Shown here piece by piece: positions 9,703-17,584 of a stretch of DNA of 64,000 nt. Source of the DNA: Halobaculum saliterrae (GTDB lineage: Archaea > Halobacteriota > Halobacteria > Halobacteriales > Haloferacaceae); NCBI RefSeq assembly GCF_009831625.1, contig NZ_WUUS01000003.1:62001-126000 (forward strand). Direction: 5' to 3'. The notes under the pieces were generated by a model. That model was not told the DNA's origin. It did not search any database and saw nothing but the letters and a program-made list of their open reading frames with translations. The translations under genes were made by a program, and so were the position numbers. How positions within the stretch are numbered: position 1 is the first letter of the stretch; each line of letters begins with the position of its first letter.

Positions 9703-11382
9703 TCATTCGACGGCATGCAAAACTCCGTCAGCGGTACGGACAAAGACCGTCCCGTTTGCGTGAACTGGTTGGGTCGTGACAGTGGCGTCAAATGCGCATT
9801 GGGTGGAGGTGGATCTTTCCGTCGACCCGTGAACCGCGTACAGCGTGTCCGCAACCGCCGTGAACACGACCTGTGAGTTTCGGTTCCGAACGATCGTCGG
9901 CCGTGGTGGGACTGGGCTCGCCCCTCGATCAGCGCCTGCGCTGTCAAACGAGTACTCGAGATCGGTTTCACCAGTGGAGACATCGACCGCATAGAGTCCG
10001 TCCGTTGCGGTCACGTAGACCCGATCGCCAGCTACAGCAGGATCAGAGATCGGCCCATTAGTGATGTCCGCTCGCCAGACGGTATCGCCTGTGTCGACAT
10101 CGATGGCGACCAAGCGGTGATCGGAGGTAGCAGCGTAGACGTGCGTGGCGACTGCCGGCGTTCGGAATGAACCGTGGTGTCCGACCCGCCAGTCGACGCT
10201 CCCCGCTCCGATATCGATCCCACATAGTGCGCCTTCGTTGTTCCCCACGACGGCTATTCCATGTTCAGTGCTGTATGCTGGGGCGTGCTGGGGAGTCTCT
10301 TCATCGAATCCTTCGATTTTGACTTCGGCCCCGCGTTCGCGACCGCTCAGGCGCTCGGTACGAAGCAGTGACCCTCCCCCAGTGATCAACAGTCGGTTGT
10401 CTGCGATACTCACCCGAGCGACTGCCGTTCGTGGTGCGAATTCCTGCTCGTGGTCGCCTGACGCTACGTCCAACGCTGTCAATTGAGGAGCAAAGTATAC
10501 GGATCCATCTGTCCCGATCGGTGACTGCAGATCGAAGGGCCACCCGCCATCGGTTCGCGTGATCGCCGGGTACTTCTTGTGCCACTCTACATCGCCGGAC
10601 GAGGCATCGAAGGCTGCCATCCCCCGATTCGTCCAAACGAACACGCGGCCGTCGATGACTGCCGGGGCAGCGTTCCCAACCCGGCTGATCAGATCACTGT
10701 TCGACCAACGTTCCGTTCCAGTAATCGTCGGAACACTGTGTGTGTCGCGACTCCCACTTCGACGAAAGTTTCCACCCGACGTCGGCCATGTCTGTGGCCA
10801 TGAGTTGGGGTTCGTCGCAAGCTGCCCATTTCGGTCAGCTATCGGATCAGCAGCTGTTGATACTCGATCCTCACTCCGGGCCTCCGTTCCGATACTGTCG
10901 CTCCGGTTTTCCCATCGATAGATCTCCTCATTGGTGATCGTCACGATATCGCCATCAAGCGAGTCCGCGAGTTCACGACGCATCTCCGTGAGTCGGTCTT
11001 GGTCTATCGGGAGCGATCCAATACCGGAGAGATCTGCTGTGAGGAATGTTCCAACCGTTGAGAGTCCCAATTGGTCCAACAGGCGGGCAGTCTCCGTATC
11101 GAAAACCGTCTCCAGCGGCGGAGCCGGAGCGATCTCCGTGATGCCGTCGGCGTTCGTGATCAGATACTCTTGCTGCGTACCGAGGTGAGACCCGATCAGA
11201 TGCTGTTCGATCGTTGGGTAGCGTCCGCTCCCGAGAAGCAGGCCGATGGAATCGCTGAACGGGGAACCACGGTCCGGCGGATCGACCCAGGAAACAGCTA
11301 GATAGACGAAATCTCCAGGCTCGAGTGTAGCTGACTCGGAATCGGATAGATCCTTTGCAGCCCCTTTTTCCTCATTAGTCAT
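9703..11382 (-). CDS. PQQ-type beta-propeller protein
   Basis: About 559 residues from ATG 11382; a TTG 12 bases earlier is a less likely start. Residues about 20-190 form an unrecognised domain including LDQLGLSTVGTFLTADLSGIG, which resembles a helix-hairpin-helix. From about 200 onward there are repeated PQQ-like blades with the signature pattern hydrophobic-D-x-x-x-G-x-x-x-W: AFDASSGDVEW, ALDVASGDHEQ, GIDIGAGSVDW, AIDVDTGDTVW and AVDVSTGETDL. There is no signal peptide, so it is probably intracellular and more likely a protein-binding or sensing propeller than a PQQ dehydrogenase. Haloarchaeal kinases are often linked to such propellers. It is convergent with the VWA gene and is taken as part of the same module (inference). 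Confidence 0.8.
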   Translation of the reverse strand: MTNEEKGAAKDLSDSESATLEPGDFVYLAVSWVDPPDRGSPFSDSIGLLLGSGRYPTIEQHLIGSHLGTQQEYLITNADGITEIAPAPPLETVFDTETARLLDQLGLSTVGTFLTADLSGIGSLPIDQDRLTEMRRELADSLDGDIVTITNEEIYRWENRSDSIGTEARSEDRVSTAADPIADRNGQLATNPNSWPQTWPTSGGNFRRSGSRDTHSVPTITGTERWSNSDLISRVGNAAPAVIDGRVFVWTNRGMAAFDASSGDVEWHKKYPAITRTDGGWPFDLQSPIGTDGSVYFAPQLTALDVASGDHEQEFAPRTAVARVSIADNRLLITGGGSLLRTERLSGRERGAEVKIEGFDEETPQHAPAYSTEHGIAVVGNNEGALCGIDIGAGSVDWRVGHHGSFRTPAVATHVYAATSDHRLVAIDVDTGDTVWRADITNGPISDPAVAGDRVYVTATDGLYAVDVSTGETDLEYSFDSAGADRGASPVPPRPTIVRNRNSQVVFTAVADTLYAVHGSTERSTSTQCAFDATVTTQPVHANGTVFVRTADGVLHAVE

Positions 11383-11668
11383 TCGACACGTCAAGACACG
11401 TCCGGGGCGTGACTAAGTCTTCGGTGGGGACAGCTTCACCGAACTGATAGACTAACAGAGAAACCAGTATACGTCGGTTGCGTTCCCGGGTACCGTGCTG
11501 TCGATAGGCCGTCACGCATCCTGCTGCGTCGCCGACGTACATCGTGTCGGTGGCGACAGCCTGAGGAGAATTAACCTCCTGCCGCGGCTGGAGACGCGGG
11601 AATAACCGCTCTTTCGGGAGGTCGTGTAGAACAAGGGTCTTCGACGTGGCCCCGCTCAGAACTCGCAT
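11375..11668 (-). pseudogene. Remnant of a beta-propeller gene
   Basis: A 97-codon frame whose middle (PQAVATDTMYVGDAAGCVTAY) is a single PQQ-type blade. Its other sequence has no recognisable domain and its end overlaps the start of the intact propeller gene. A lone blade cannot fold as a propeller, so this looks like a leftover of a second or longer propeller gene. The 160 bp further upstream, to the DsbA-like gene, shows nothing recognisable. Confidence 0.5.
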
Positions 11669-11831
11669 CGGACGGTTCCTGCTGTGTGCTGGGATGAGGC
11701 GATCGACCGCCAGTTGAGAGAAGGCTACCCGGGCTGTCGTGACTAGGTACCGTGTCCTCCGATCAGCACCCGTTCACGCGCTCCACTTCGCGTCAGTGTC
11801 CTTTGAGATCTCGGCGCCGTTCGTCTCGTGT

Positions 11832-12497
11832 TCACAGTCGGTCATCGATCGCCGATGAGATCGTCGCGTAGTCCGGCCGGTCGATGAGCGTCCCGTCGAC
11901 GAACACGCTCGGCGTCCCCTGGACACCACGGTCGAGCCCGGCCTCGCGGTCGGCCTCCAGCACCGGCCGGTAGCGTCCCTCCCTCGCGGCTGTCACGACC
12001 GTGTCCGGGTCGGCGTCGACGTCGCCGGCGAGGTCCCGAAGGAGCGACTCCGAGTACGCGGGAGACCCGTCCGTCCACCCGTCCTCGAACAGCCGTTGGG
12101 TGAACGTGAAGAACGCCTCGTCCCCGACAGTGTCTTGGACCGCACGGGCGGCGCCGGGGGCCTCCCACGACCACCGGTCGTCGACCGGGATCGGAAAGTC
12201 GTGATGTTCGTACCGCACGTCACCGGGGTCGACGTACTCGTCGACGAGTCGAGGATGGACGTCGACGGCGAACGTCCGACAGTGCGGGCACGCGAAGTCC
12301 TCGAACACGGCGACCGTCACCGGCGCGTCGTCGGCCCCTTGGACGGGCGTCGGAAGCGACTGAACGGCGTCTGTGGGGGGCTCCTCGTCGGCACCACGGC
12401 CACCGAGGCAGCCCGCCATAGCGGCGGTTGCGACTGCCGAGAGTCCAGTGAGGGCGGCGCGTCGTGTTGGCAGCGAGCGTCGGGGCAACTCGGGCAT
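11832..12497 (-). CDS. DsbA/thioredoxin-fold lipoprotein
   Basis: 221 residues from ATG 12497. The open frame extends upstream, but the Tat-like lipoprotein signal starts here: RRSLPTRRAALTG, then a hydrophobic run and a lipobox ending at C30 (AMAGC). The mature part has the thioredoxin-fold active site CPHC at 70-73 within AVFEDFACPHC. It also has the helical insert with FFTFTQRLFEDGW and the cis-proline loop GTPSVFVDG, as in DsbA-like thiol oxidoreductases. It would be anchored on the outer face of the membrane and make or isomerise disulfides in secreted proteins. Single gene; neighbours are unrelated. Confidence 0.88.
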   Translation of the reverse strand: MPELPRRSLPTRRAALTGLSAVATAAMAGCLGGRGADEEPPTDAVQSLPTPVQGADDAPVTVAVFEDFACPHCRTFAVDVHPRLVDEYVDPGDVRYEHHDFPIPVDDRWSWEAPGAARAVQDTVGDEAFFTFTQRLFEDGWTDGSPAYSESLLRDLAGDVDADPDTVVTAAREGRYRPVLEADREAGLDRGVQGTPSVFVDGTLIDRPDYATISSAIDDRL

Positions 12498-12696
12498 GAC
12501 GCGAGGTCGACACGCACCCGACAACACGGTTGGGGACGGTTCCCGGAGTTCGAGAGTTGTCCCAGTCGACTGCTGCAGTGTGTCGTCACCTCGCCGAAAG
12601 CCTGCTCGCGACCATTCGGCGTCACGCGGTCGCCCGCATGGAGAGTGTACATCAACGACCGCCCTATGCAACACGATCCGTGCGAGGGCAACACAA

Positions 12697-12707
12697 CTTT
12701 ATGTATT
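12697..12707 (+). promoter_or_regulatory. TATA element of the DUF7504 gene
   Basis: CTTTATGTATT ends 23 bases before the ATG at 12730. That is the spacing expected for a leaderless haloarchaeal transcript. Confidence 0.6.
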
Positions 12708-12729
12708 AGGAATCCAACCAGTATATCGA

Positions 12730-13341
12730 ATGGAAGCGGTCGAAACCGGGTCGTCCGACGAACACGCACAGCCGTCGGATCCGCGGTCGGTGTTGCTGCT
12801 GGCGCCCGTTCGCAGCGACGAGCGCGACCGGGAGTGTCACCGTCACCTCGCCTCGGACCGAACACCTCTCAAGATCTGTAACCTCAACTTCAGACACTCG
12901 ATGGGCCGGAAGGTCACGGAGCTGACCGACTGGGGGGGCGAGCTCTCGATGCCGGTCTCGATGATCTACGCCCGCGACCGGAGCGACCACGGGTCCGACC
13001 CCCGAGATCAGGTGCCCGAGGGAGTTCCACTCACCGTCGAGGCCGTCACTGCGCCCTCCGATCTCACGAGCATCGGCGTGTCGCTGACCGACGTGGTCGA
13101 CGAGGCGTCGGCGGCCGGCGCACACTCCCGGATCTGCGTCGACTCGCTGACGACGCTGCTGCAGTACGTCGAACTCAGCGCGGCCATCAAGTTCATCAAC
13201 GTGACCAACACCCTCGTCGAGGACGCGGACTCGCACATCCACTACCATCTCGACCCGCGCGCTCACGACGAGACGGTCGTCGCGACGCTGGAGCAGGTCG
13301 TCGACGAGGTCGTCACCGTCCGCGACGACGGGGCGGTCTGA
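12730..13341 (+). CDS. DUF7504-type RecA/KaiC-like protein
   Basis: 203 residues from ATG 12730, chosen because the TATA element fits it and the upstream frame is not protein-like. The protein looks like a divergent RecA/KaiC-superfamily domain without a Walker A: RSVLLLAPV near the N-terminus, SRICVDSLTTLLQYVE in the middle (Walker-B-like strand) and a C-terminal HYHLDPRAHDETVVATLEQVVDEVV. This combination is typical of the haloarchaeal DUF7504 family. No function is established, and the missing P-loop argues against ATPase activity. It stands alone with its own promoter. Confidence 0.65.
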   Translation: MEAVETGSSDEHAQPSDPRSVLLLAPVRSDERDRECHRHLASDRTPLKICNLNFRHSMGRKVTELTDWGGELSMPVSMIYARDRSDHGSDPRDQVPEGVPLTVEAVTAPSDLTSIGVSLTDVVDEASAAGAHSRICVDSLTTLLQYVELSAAIKFINVTNTLVEDADSHIHYHLDPRAHDETVVATLEQVVDEVVTVRDDGAV

Positions 13342-13434
13342 CCGCGTCGGTCGAGTCCCTCGTCTCACCGGACGGGGAGTCAACCCGCTGACTGGACCGA
13401 CTACCTTTTGCGCCATGCCTCGCTTACGTCGGGT

Positions 13435-14550
13435 ATGTCAGGCGACTCCCGGTGGTGGGGACTGCTCCCCGCCCCCGTCCGCTATCTCCCCGCGGACCTC
13501 GCCGCCGTCGTCGTCGCGGTCGCGCTCACGATCGTGAGCGTGTTCACCCCCGTCGTCAACGAGACGCCCCTCCGGGTGGTGTTCGGTCTCCCGTTCGTGC
13601 TGTTCGTCCCCGGCTACGCTCTGATCGCGGCGCTGTTCCCTGAGGCCGGGACGCCGCCCGCGGCGGACGGCGAGCGAGGAGACGACGGCGTCGGCGCCGG
13701 GGTCAGCGGCGACCACAGCGACGCCGACGACGAGGACCCCTCGGGGATCGACGGCATCGAACGGGTCGCGCTCTCGTTCGGCACCAGCATCGCGGTCGTC
13801 CCGCTGGTCGGACTCGTCCTCAACTTCACGCCGTTCGGCATTCGCCTGGTCCCCATCGTCGTCTCCGTGAGCGGGGTGACACTGGCGTTGACGGCCGTCG
13901 CCGCCCGGCGTCGGCGTGCGCTCCCGGCCGACGAACGACTCCGCGTCCCGTACCGGCGGTGGATCGCGGACGCTCGGGCCGAGCTGTTCGAGCCGGAGAC
14001 GCGAACCGACGCCGCGCTCAACGTACTCCTCGCCGTCAGCGTCGTGATCGCGGTCTCCAGCGTGGGCTACGCGGTCGCGGTGCCCAAACAGGGCGAGTCG
14101 TTTACCGAGTTCTACATCCTCACCGAGGACGAGGACGGCGAGTTGGTCGCCGACGACTACCCGACGGAGTTCACCCGCGGGGAGTCGCGGTCGCTCGTCG
14201 TCGGCGTGACGAACCAGGAGAACCGGCCGACCGACTACACGGTGGTGGTCCAACTGCAACGCGTCAGGGTCGCGAACAACTCGACGACGGTGCTCGAGGA
14301 GTCGCGGCTGAAGCAGTGGGACGTCGAACTCGCGCACAACGAGACGTGGCACCTCAACCACACTGTGACGCCCCGGATGACCGGCGAGCGCCTGCGGCTC
14401 GCGTACCTCCTGTACGTGGGCGATCCGCCCGCGGAGCCGACCGTGGACAACGCCTACCGTGAACTCCACCTGTGGATCAACGTGAGCGACCCCTCGGCCT
14501 CGGTGAGTCCGGCCGCCATCGAGTCGAGCCGGGTCGCCGCCGTCGGGTGA
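13435..14550 (+). CDS. DUF1616 membrane protein
   Basis: 371 residues from ATG 13435. Four hydrophobic segments sit in the first 220 residues: LAAVVVAVALTIVSV, LPFVLFVPGYALIAALF, the run around VPLVGLVLNF, and LNVLLAVSVVIAVSSVGYAV. An acidic loop separates the second and third. The C-terminal half is an extracytoplasmic beta-rich domain starting at FTEFYILTEDEDG, with ENRPTDYTVVVQLQ and several N-x-S/T sites. The layout and the FTEFYIL...GELVADDYP region match DUF1616. These proteins are common in archaea and often lie near surface-glycan genes, but their role is unknown. A TATA-like stretch ends about 25 bases before the ATG. Confidence 0.75.
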   Translation: MSGDSRWWGLLPAPVRYLPADLAAVVVAVALTIVSVFTPVVNETPLRVVFGLPFVLFVPGYALIAALFPEAGTPPAADGERGDDGVGAGVSGDHSDADDEDPSGIDGIERVALSFGTSIAVVPLVGLVLNFTPFGIRLVPIVVSVSGVTLALTAVAARRRRALPADERLRVPYRRWIADARAELFEPETRTDAALNVLLAVSVVIAVSSVGYAVAVPKQGESFTEFYILTEDEDGELVADDYPTEFTRGESRSLVVGVTNQENRPTDYTVVVQLQRVRVANNSTTVLEESRLKQWDVELAHNETWHLNHTVTPRMTGERLRLAYLLYVGDPPAEPTVDNAYRELHLWINVSDPSASVSPAAIESSRVAAVG

Positions 14551-14687
14551 TCGTGGAGCTTCGACCGGTGAGCGTGCCCCGCCGGATCAGACATCCGTTC
14601 GATTGTTTCGGACTCTTGCCAGTCATCATCCCGAACAGGTCAACCATCCAAAACTATTCAACACGGCGTTGTGGACATGCGGACGCG

Positions 14688-14819
14688 GTGTCAGAGGAAC
14701 AGAAACGCGCGTACTGTCCGCGGTGTGAGGACCAGCGAGCGGTGGTCGAGACCGTGCCGTGGCAGTCGAACATGTGCAAGGAGTGCGGGGCCCCGATCGG
14801 TGGGGGGGCGAGCGGGTGA
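14688..14819 (+). CDS. Small zinc-finger protein
   Basis: 43 residues from a GTG start. It carries two CxxC knuckles, YCPRC and MCKEC, separated by 22 residues, and ends GAPIGGGASG. This matches the many short two-knuckle zinc proteins of haloarchaea. It lies just before the left end of the TnpB element. The role is unknown. The start is inferred from the SEEQKR onset and is less certain than the frame. Confidence 0.5.
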   Translation: MSEEQKRAYCPRCEDQRAVVETVPWQSNMCKECGAPIGGGASG

Positions 14820-14949
14820 ACTCAGGACTGATCCGTTTCGGGCGGTGACCGGGCCGAGCCGTCCCGTCGGTCGGCCCGGACGGATCAACTGAACTCGTGA
14901 CGAAACAGCGGACGCTTGAGTCCGACGTATTGTTAGAGAGCAAGGAGAA

Positions 14950-16390
14950 TACCCGCGCCTTTAGGCGCGGGATGAATCCGACACTCTGGCCGATAATCCA
15001 TCGACAACGTTCCAACCGGATATTCCACGCCCGGTCGTGTGTTTTAATACACACTTTTTCATAACATATTATGAACACAGTACGATGCTGGAGACGACCC
15101 GCACCTACGTCGCCCGTATCACGAACCCCCAACAGGTTCGTGACGACCTCGACCAGTGCGGGTTCTCCGCCTCGAAACTGTGGAACGTCGGACGTTACTA
15201 CATCCAACAACGATGGGACGAAACCGGTGAGATACCTGACGAAGCCGAGTTGAAGTCGGAGTTGAAAGACCACGAACGCTACAATGACCTCCATTCGCAG
15301 TCAAGTCAGCGAGTTCTCGAAGAACTTGCTGAGGCGTTCACAGGCTGGTACAACTCCGACGACAGCAACAACCCACCCGGATACCGGAAGCGTAGCGACG
15401 CTCACCCGCGCTCCACCGTGACGTGGAAGAAGCGAGCGATCAAGCACGACCCGAAGCACGGTCAACTGCGCCTCTCGAAAGGGTTCAACCTGAAAGAGTC
15501 ACGGTCTGACTTCCTCCTCGCAGAGTACAACACTCGCCCCGACGTAGAGGTCGAGAACATCCAGCAGGTGCGTGCCGTCTGGAACGGTGACGAGTGGGAA
15601 CTCCACCTCGTCTGCAAGAAAGAAATTCCGGTCGAGGACGCGCCGGGCGACAACACAGCGGGAATCGACCTCGGGATCAGCAACTATCTCGCCATCGACT
15701 ACGAAGACGGAGAAAGCGAGTTGTATCCGGGGAATGTTCTGAAAGAGGACAAGCACTACTTCACGCGCGAGGAGTACCAGACCGAAGGTGAGAACGGGCC
15801 GTCGAAGCGTGTGTTGAAGGCTCGGAAGAAACTCTCCCGACGCAAAGACCACTTCCTCCACACCCTCTCGAAGCACATCGTTGAGCGGTGTGTCGAAGAA
15901 GGCGTGGCGAAGATCGCGGTTGGCGACCTCAGCGACATCCGTAAGGATGAGAACGGCGACTCGCGGAGCTGGGGTGCATCGGGGAACAAGAAACTCCACG
16001 GATGGGAGTTCGACCGATTTCCTCGGCTACTCGAATACAAGGCCGAGGAACACGGCATTCTCGTTGACCGTGTGGACGAGGAGAACACCTCGAAGACGTG
16101 TTCGTGTTGCGGGCAGATTCGCGACTCGAATCGTGTGGAACGGGGTTTGTACGTCTGTTTGTCGTGCGAGACGACGATGAACGCGGACGTGAACGGTGCG
16201 GTGAACATTCGGAGAAAGATAACTCAGAGTCCCCCGGCGGGGGATATGAGTAACGGCTGGTTGGCACAGCCCGGAGTCTTCCTGTTCGACCGCGAGAGCG
16301 GACGGTTCACACCGAGAGAACAGGGAGACTGCAAACCCTAATCTCCCAACGCTCGGGATTCCTCCGGCTTTAGCCGGAGGAGGATGTCAA
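14950..16390 (+). mobile_element. IS1341-type (IS200/IS605 family) TnpB element
   Basis: A complete tnpB gene bounded by two subterminal hairpins with identical TTTA loops: CCCGCGCC-TTTA-GGCGCGGG at 14952-14971 and CCTCCGGC-TTTA-GCCGGAGG at 16361-16380, the second followed by GGATGTCAA. Such hairpins mark the ends of IS200/IS605 elements. There is no tnpA, so movement would need a TnpA in trans. The exact ends are not defined. The right-end hairpin with the tail of tnpB should form the guide (omega) RNA scaffold. Confidence 0.75.
15085..16341 (+). CDS. tnpB: TnpB RNA-guided nuclease-like protein
   Basis: 418 residues from ATG 15085 (MLETTRTY). RuvC-I is TAGIDLGISNYLAI. The zinc knuckle has CSCCGQ and CLSCETTMNADVNGAVNI, whose Asp after NA is RuvC-III. 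The C-terminal WLAQPGVFLFD and DCKP are typical of haloarchaeal TnpB and show the gene is full length. In RuvC-II the expected Glu position reads Gly (IAVGDLSDIR), whereas the truncated copy at 18.4 kb has Glu ([10 protein letters not shown]). If Gly is real at that site, nuclease activity is in question unless another Glu substitutes. TnpB proteins cut DNA guided by RNA from the element's right end. Confidence 0.9.
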   Translation: MLETTRTYVARITNPQQVRDDLDQCGFSASKLWNVGRYYIQQRWDETGEIPDEAELKSELKDHERYNDLHSQSSQRVLEELAEAFTGWYNSDDSNNPPGYRKRSDAHPRSTVTWKKRAIKHDPKHGQLRLSKGFNLKESRSDFLLAEYNTRPDVEVENIQQVRAVWNGDEWELHLVCKKEIPVEDAPGDNTAGIDLGISNYLAIDYEDGESELYPGNVLKEDKHYFTREEYQTEGENGPSKRVLKARKKLSRRKDHFLHTLSKHIVERCVEEGVAKIAVGDLSDIRKDENGDSRSWGASGNKKLHGWEFDRFPRLLEYKAEEHGILVDRVDEENTSKTCSCCGQIRDSNRVERGLYVCLSCETTMNADVNGAVNIRRKITQSPPAGDMSNGWLAQPGVFLFDRESGRFTPREQGDCKP

Positions 16391-16413
16391 TCCATGGCCA
16401 CGAACGACAGCAT

Positions 16414-16743
16414 GTGAGCGAGACGACGTCGTCGAACGGCGGGAACGCTCCTCGGATAGTCCGAACCGAGGACGTGCTCGGCGGTGACCCCCGGATCGAC
16501 GGAACGCGCATCAGCGTGCTGTTCGTATACGAGCGCGTTGAGGGCCGCGGGCTCGAACCGCGGGCGGTCGCCGATCGCCATGATCTCGATGTGGCCGATG
16601 TCTACCGGGCGCTCGCATACTACCACGAACACCCCAGCGAAATGGCGGCCATCCGCGAGGAGCGCGAGCGAAACCTCAAAGGGGCACGCTCCGATCCCAG
16701 TGTTGCGACCGGACCCACGGACGCCCCGGGGTCGACGGAGTAG
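16414..16743 (+). CDS. DUF433 antitoxin-like protein
   Basis: 109 residues from GTG 16414. An ATG at 16384 is in frame but lies inside the TnpB element's right end. The core APRIVRTEDVLGGDPRIDGTRISV, a gap, then DLDVADVYRALAYYHEHPSEM is the DUF433 helix-turn-helix pattern, usually an antitoxin paired with a PIN-like DUF5615 toxin encoded just downstream. Here the toxin frame begins 6 bp later but is truncated. The TnpB element sits directly upstream, so the original promoter and N-terminus may have been replaced. Confidence 0.75.
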   Translation: MSETTSSNGGNAPRIVRTEDVLGGDPRIDGTRISVLFVYERVEGRGLEPRAVADRHDLDVADVYRALAYYHEHPSEMAAIREERERNLKGARSDPSVATGPTDAPGSTE

Positions 16744-16749
16744 TCGAGA

Positions 16750-16845
16750 GTGCCGCTGACGCTGCGCTTGTTGTTCGACGAGGACACCGAGAAGCAGTTC
16801 GCTCGATTGTGTGAGCGCGACGGTCACTCCCAGATGGTCTCATAG
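16750..16845 (+). pseudogene. Truncated DUF5615 toxin remnant
   Basis: From GTG 16750, directly after the DUF433 stop, a 31-codon frame reads VPLTLRLLFDEDTEKQFARL then CERDGHSQMVS and stops at TAG. FDED followed by RDGH is the start of DUF5615 PIN-like toxins, normally more than 100 residues. The last codons overlap the 3' end of the convergent PIN gene, so the rest was lost by a recombination or deletion that joined the two toxin systems. The antitoxin is therefore left without an intact partner. Confidence 0.65.
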
Positions 16846-17231
16846 CCGGCGTCGCGGACGGTTTCGTCGGTCGTGAGGATGGCGCCGGTTCCCTGCGCAC
16901 GGTGACTGGCAACTATCAGCGCGTCGTGGATACTGAACCCGTCCACTAGCTGCGCGTACTCGACCAGCTCTGCGTGATCAACCGGCGCGACCGAGACGGG
17001 TCCGTTCCCGACCAGTGCCCGGCGAGCGTCCTCCGGCGTTCCGGTGAGTGTTACCCCTCGGACGTCCTTGTCGCGGGAGACCGAGTACAGCACCTCGGCA
17101 AGCGCCGTGCTCGGTGCTTGAATGGCTGTCTCGCCGGCTTCGGCTTCGGCGAACACGCGATCAGCCGCTTTCGGGAGCGCATCGACTAGGTACACGAGAA
17201 GGGAAACGGCGTCGGCGGTGTACGTCGCCAT
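16824..17231 (-). CDS. PIN-domain toxin (VapC-like), pair 1
   Basis: 135 residues from ATG 17231, one base after the antitoxin stop. PIN-type acidic positions are visible: D7 in TADAVSLL, Glu in ALAEVLY, Asp in SIHDALIVAS and Asp in ILTTDETV. It would be a Mg-dependent RNase held inactive by the AbrB-type partner at 17233. The last codons overlap the convergent DUF5615 remnant. The C-terminus (AGYETIWE) looks complete. Confidence 0.85.
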   Translation of the reverse strand: MATYTADAVSLLVYLVDALPKAADRVFAEAEAGETAIQAPSTALAEVLYSVSRDKDVRGVTLTGTPEDARRALVGNGPVSVAPVDHAELVEYAQLVDGFSIHDALIVASHRAQGTGAILTTDETVRDAGYETIWE

Positions 17232-17232
17232 C

Positions 17233-17493
17233 TCACACTTCCTCGTAGTTGCGGTCACGGCGCTCGCGGACCCGCTGGCTCAGTTCCTCGGCGATCTCCT
17301 TGCGCTTCTCCGTGGACGTATCGTCGGGCACCAACATCCCGCGTCCGCCGGTGTGGGTGCGCTTCTTCACGACGATACCGTCATCGGTGTCCATCCAGAT
17401 GACCTCGTCGCCGGGTTGGAGATCGTACTTCTCGCGCAGAACTTTGGGGATCGTTGCCTGCCCCTTCTCCGTGACGCGGGTGGACTCGCTCAT
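17233..17493 (-). CDS. AbrB/VapB-type antitoxin, pair 1
   Basis: 86 residues. The swapped-hairpin AbrB motif VTEKGQATIPKVLREKYDLQPGDEVIW occupies residues 7-33. A charged helical tail rich in Glu/Arg should bind the toxin. It precedes the PIN gene by one base, the classic antitoxin-first order. Upstream are two copies of GTAATACC that may be its operator. Confidence 0.88.
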   Translation of the reverse strand: MSESTRVTEKGQATIPKVLREKYDLQPGDEVIWMDTDDGIVVKKRTHTGGRGMLVPDDTSTEKRKEIAEELSQRVRERRDRNYEEV

Positions 17494-17498
17494 ACTGA

Positions 17499-17518
17499 GT
17501 AATACCTTCCGTAATACC
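17499..17518 (-). promoter_or_regulatory. Direct-repeat operator candidate of TA pair 1
   Basis: GTAATACC occurs at 17499-17506 and 17511-17518, 12 bases apart centre to centre, starting 6 bases upstream of the antitoxin ATG. On the coding strand it reads GGTATTAC-GGAA-GGTATTAC and overlaps the likely promoter. Autoregulation by the AbrB-type protein is inferred. Confidence 0.45.
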
Positions 17519-17584
17519 TCAACCTTTGGGGGCCTTGATTCCCGCGTCTACAGGCGCAGAAGGAGGCCAATGATCGGATTCGCT

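Noticed and set aside
13438-14469. Acidic/His/Arg-rich frame antisense to the DUF1616 gene
   Set aside because: Low-complexity shadow; the sense strand encodes clear membrane segments and has a leaderless promoter.
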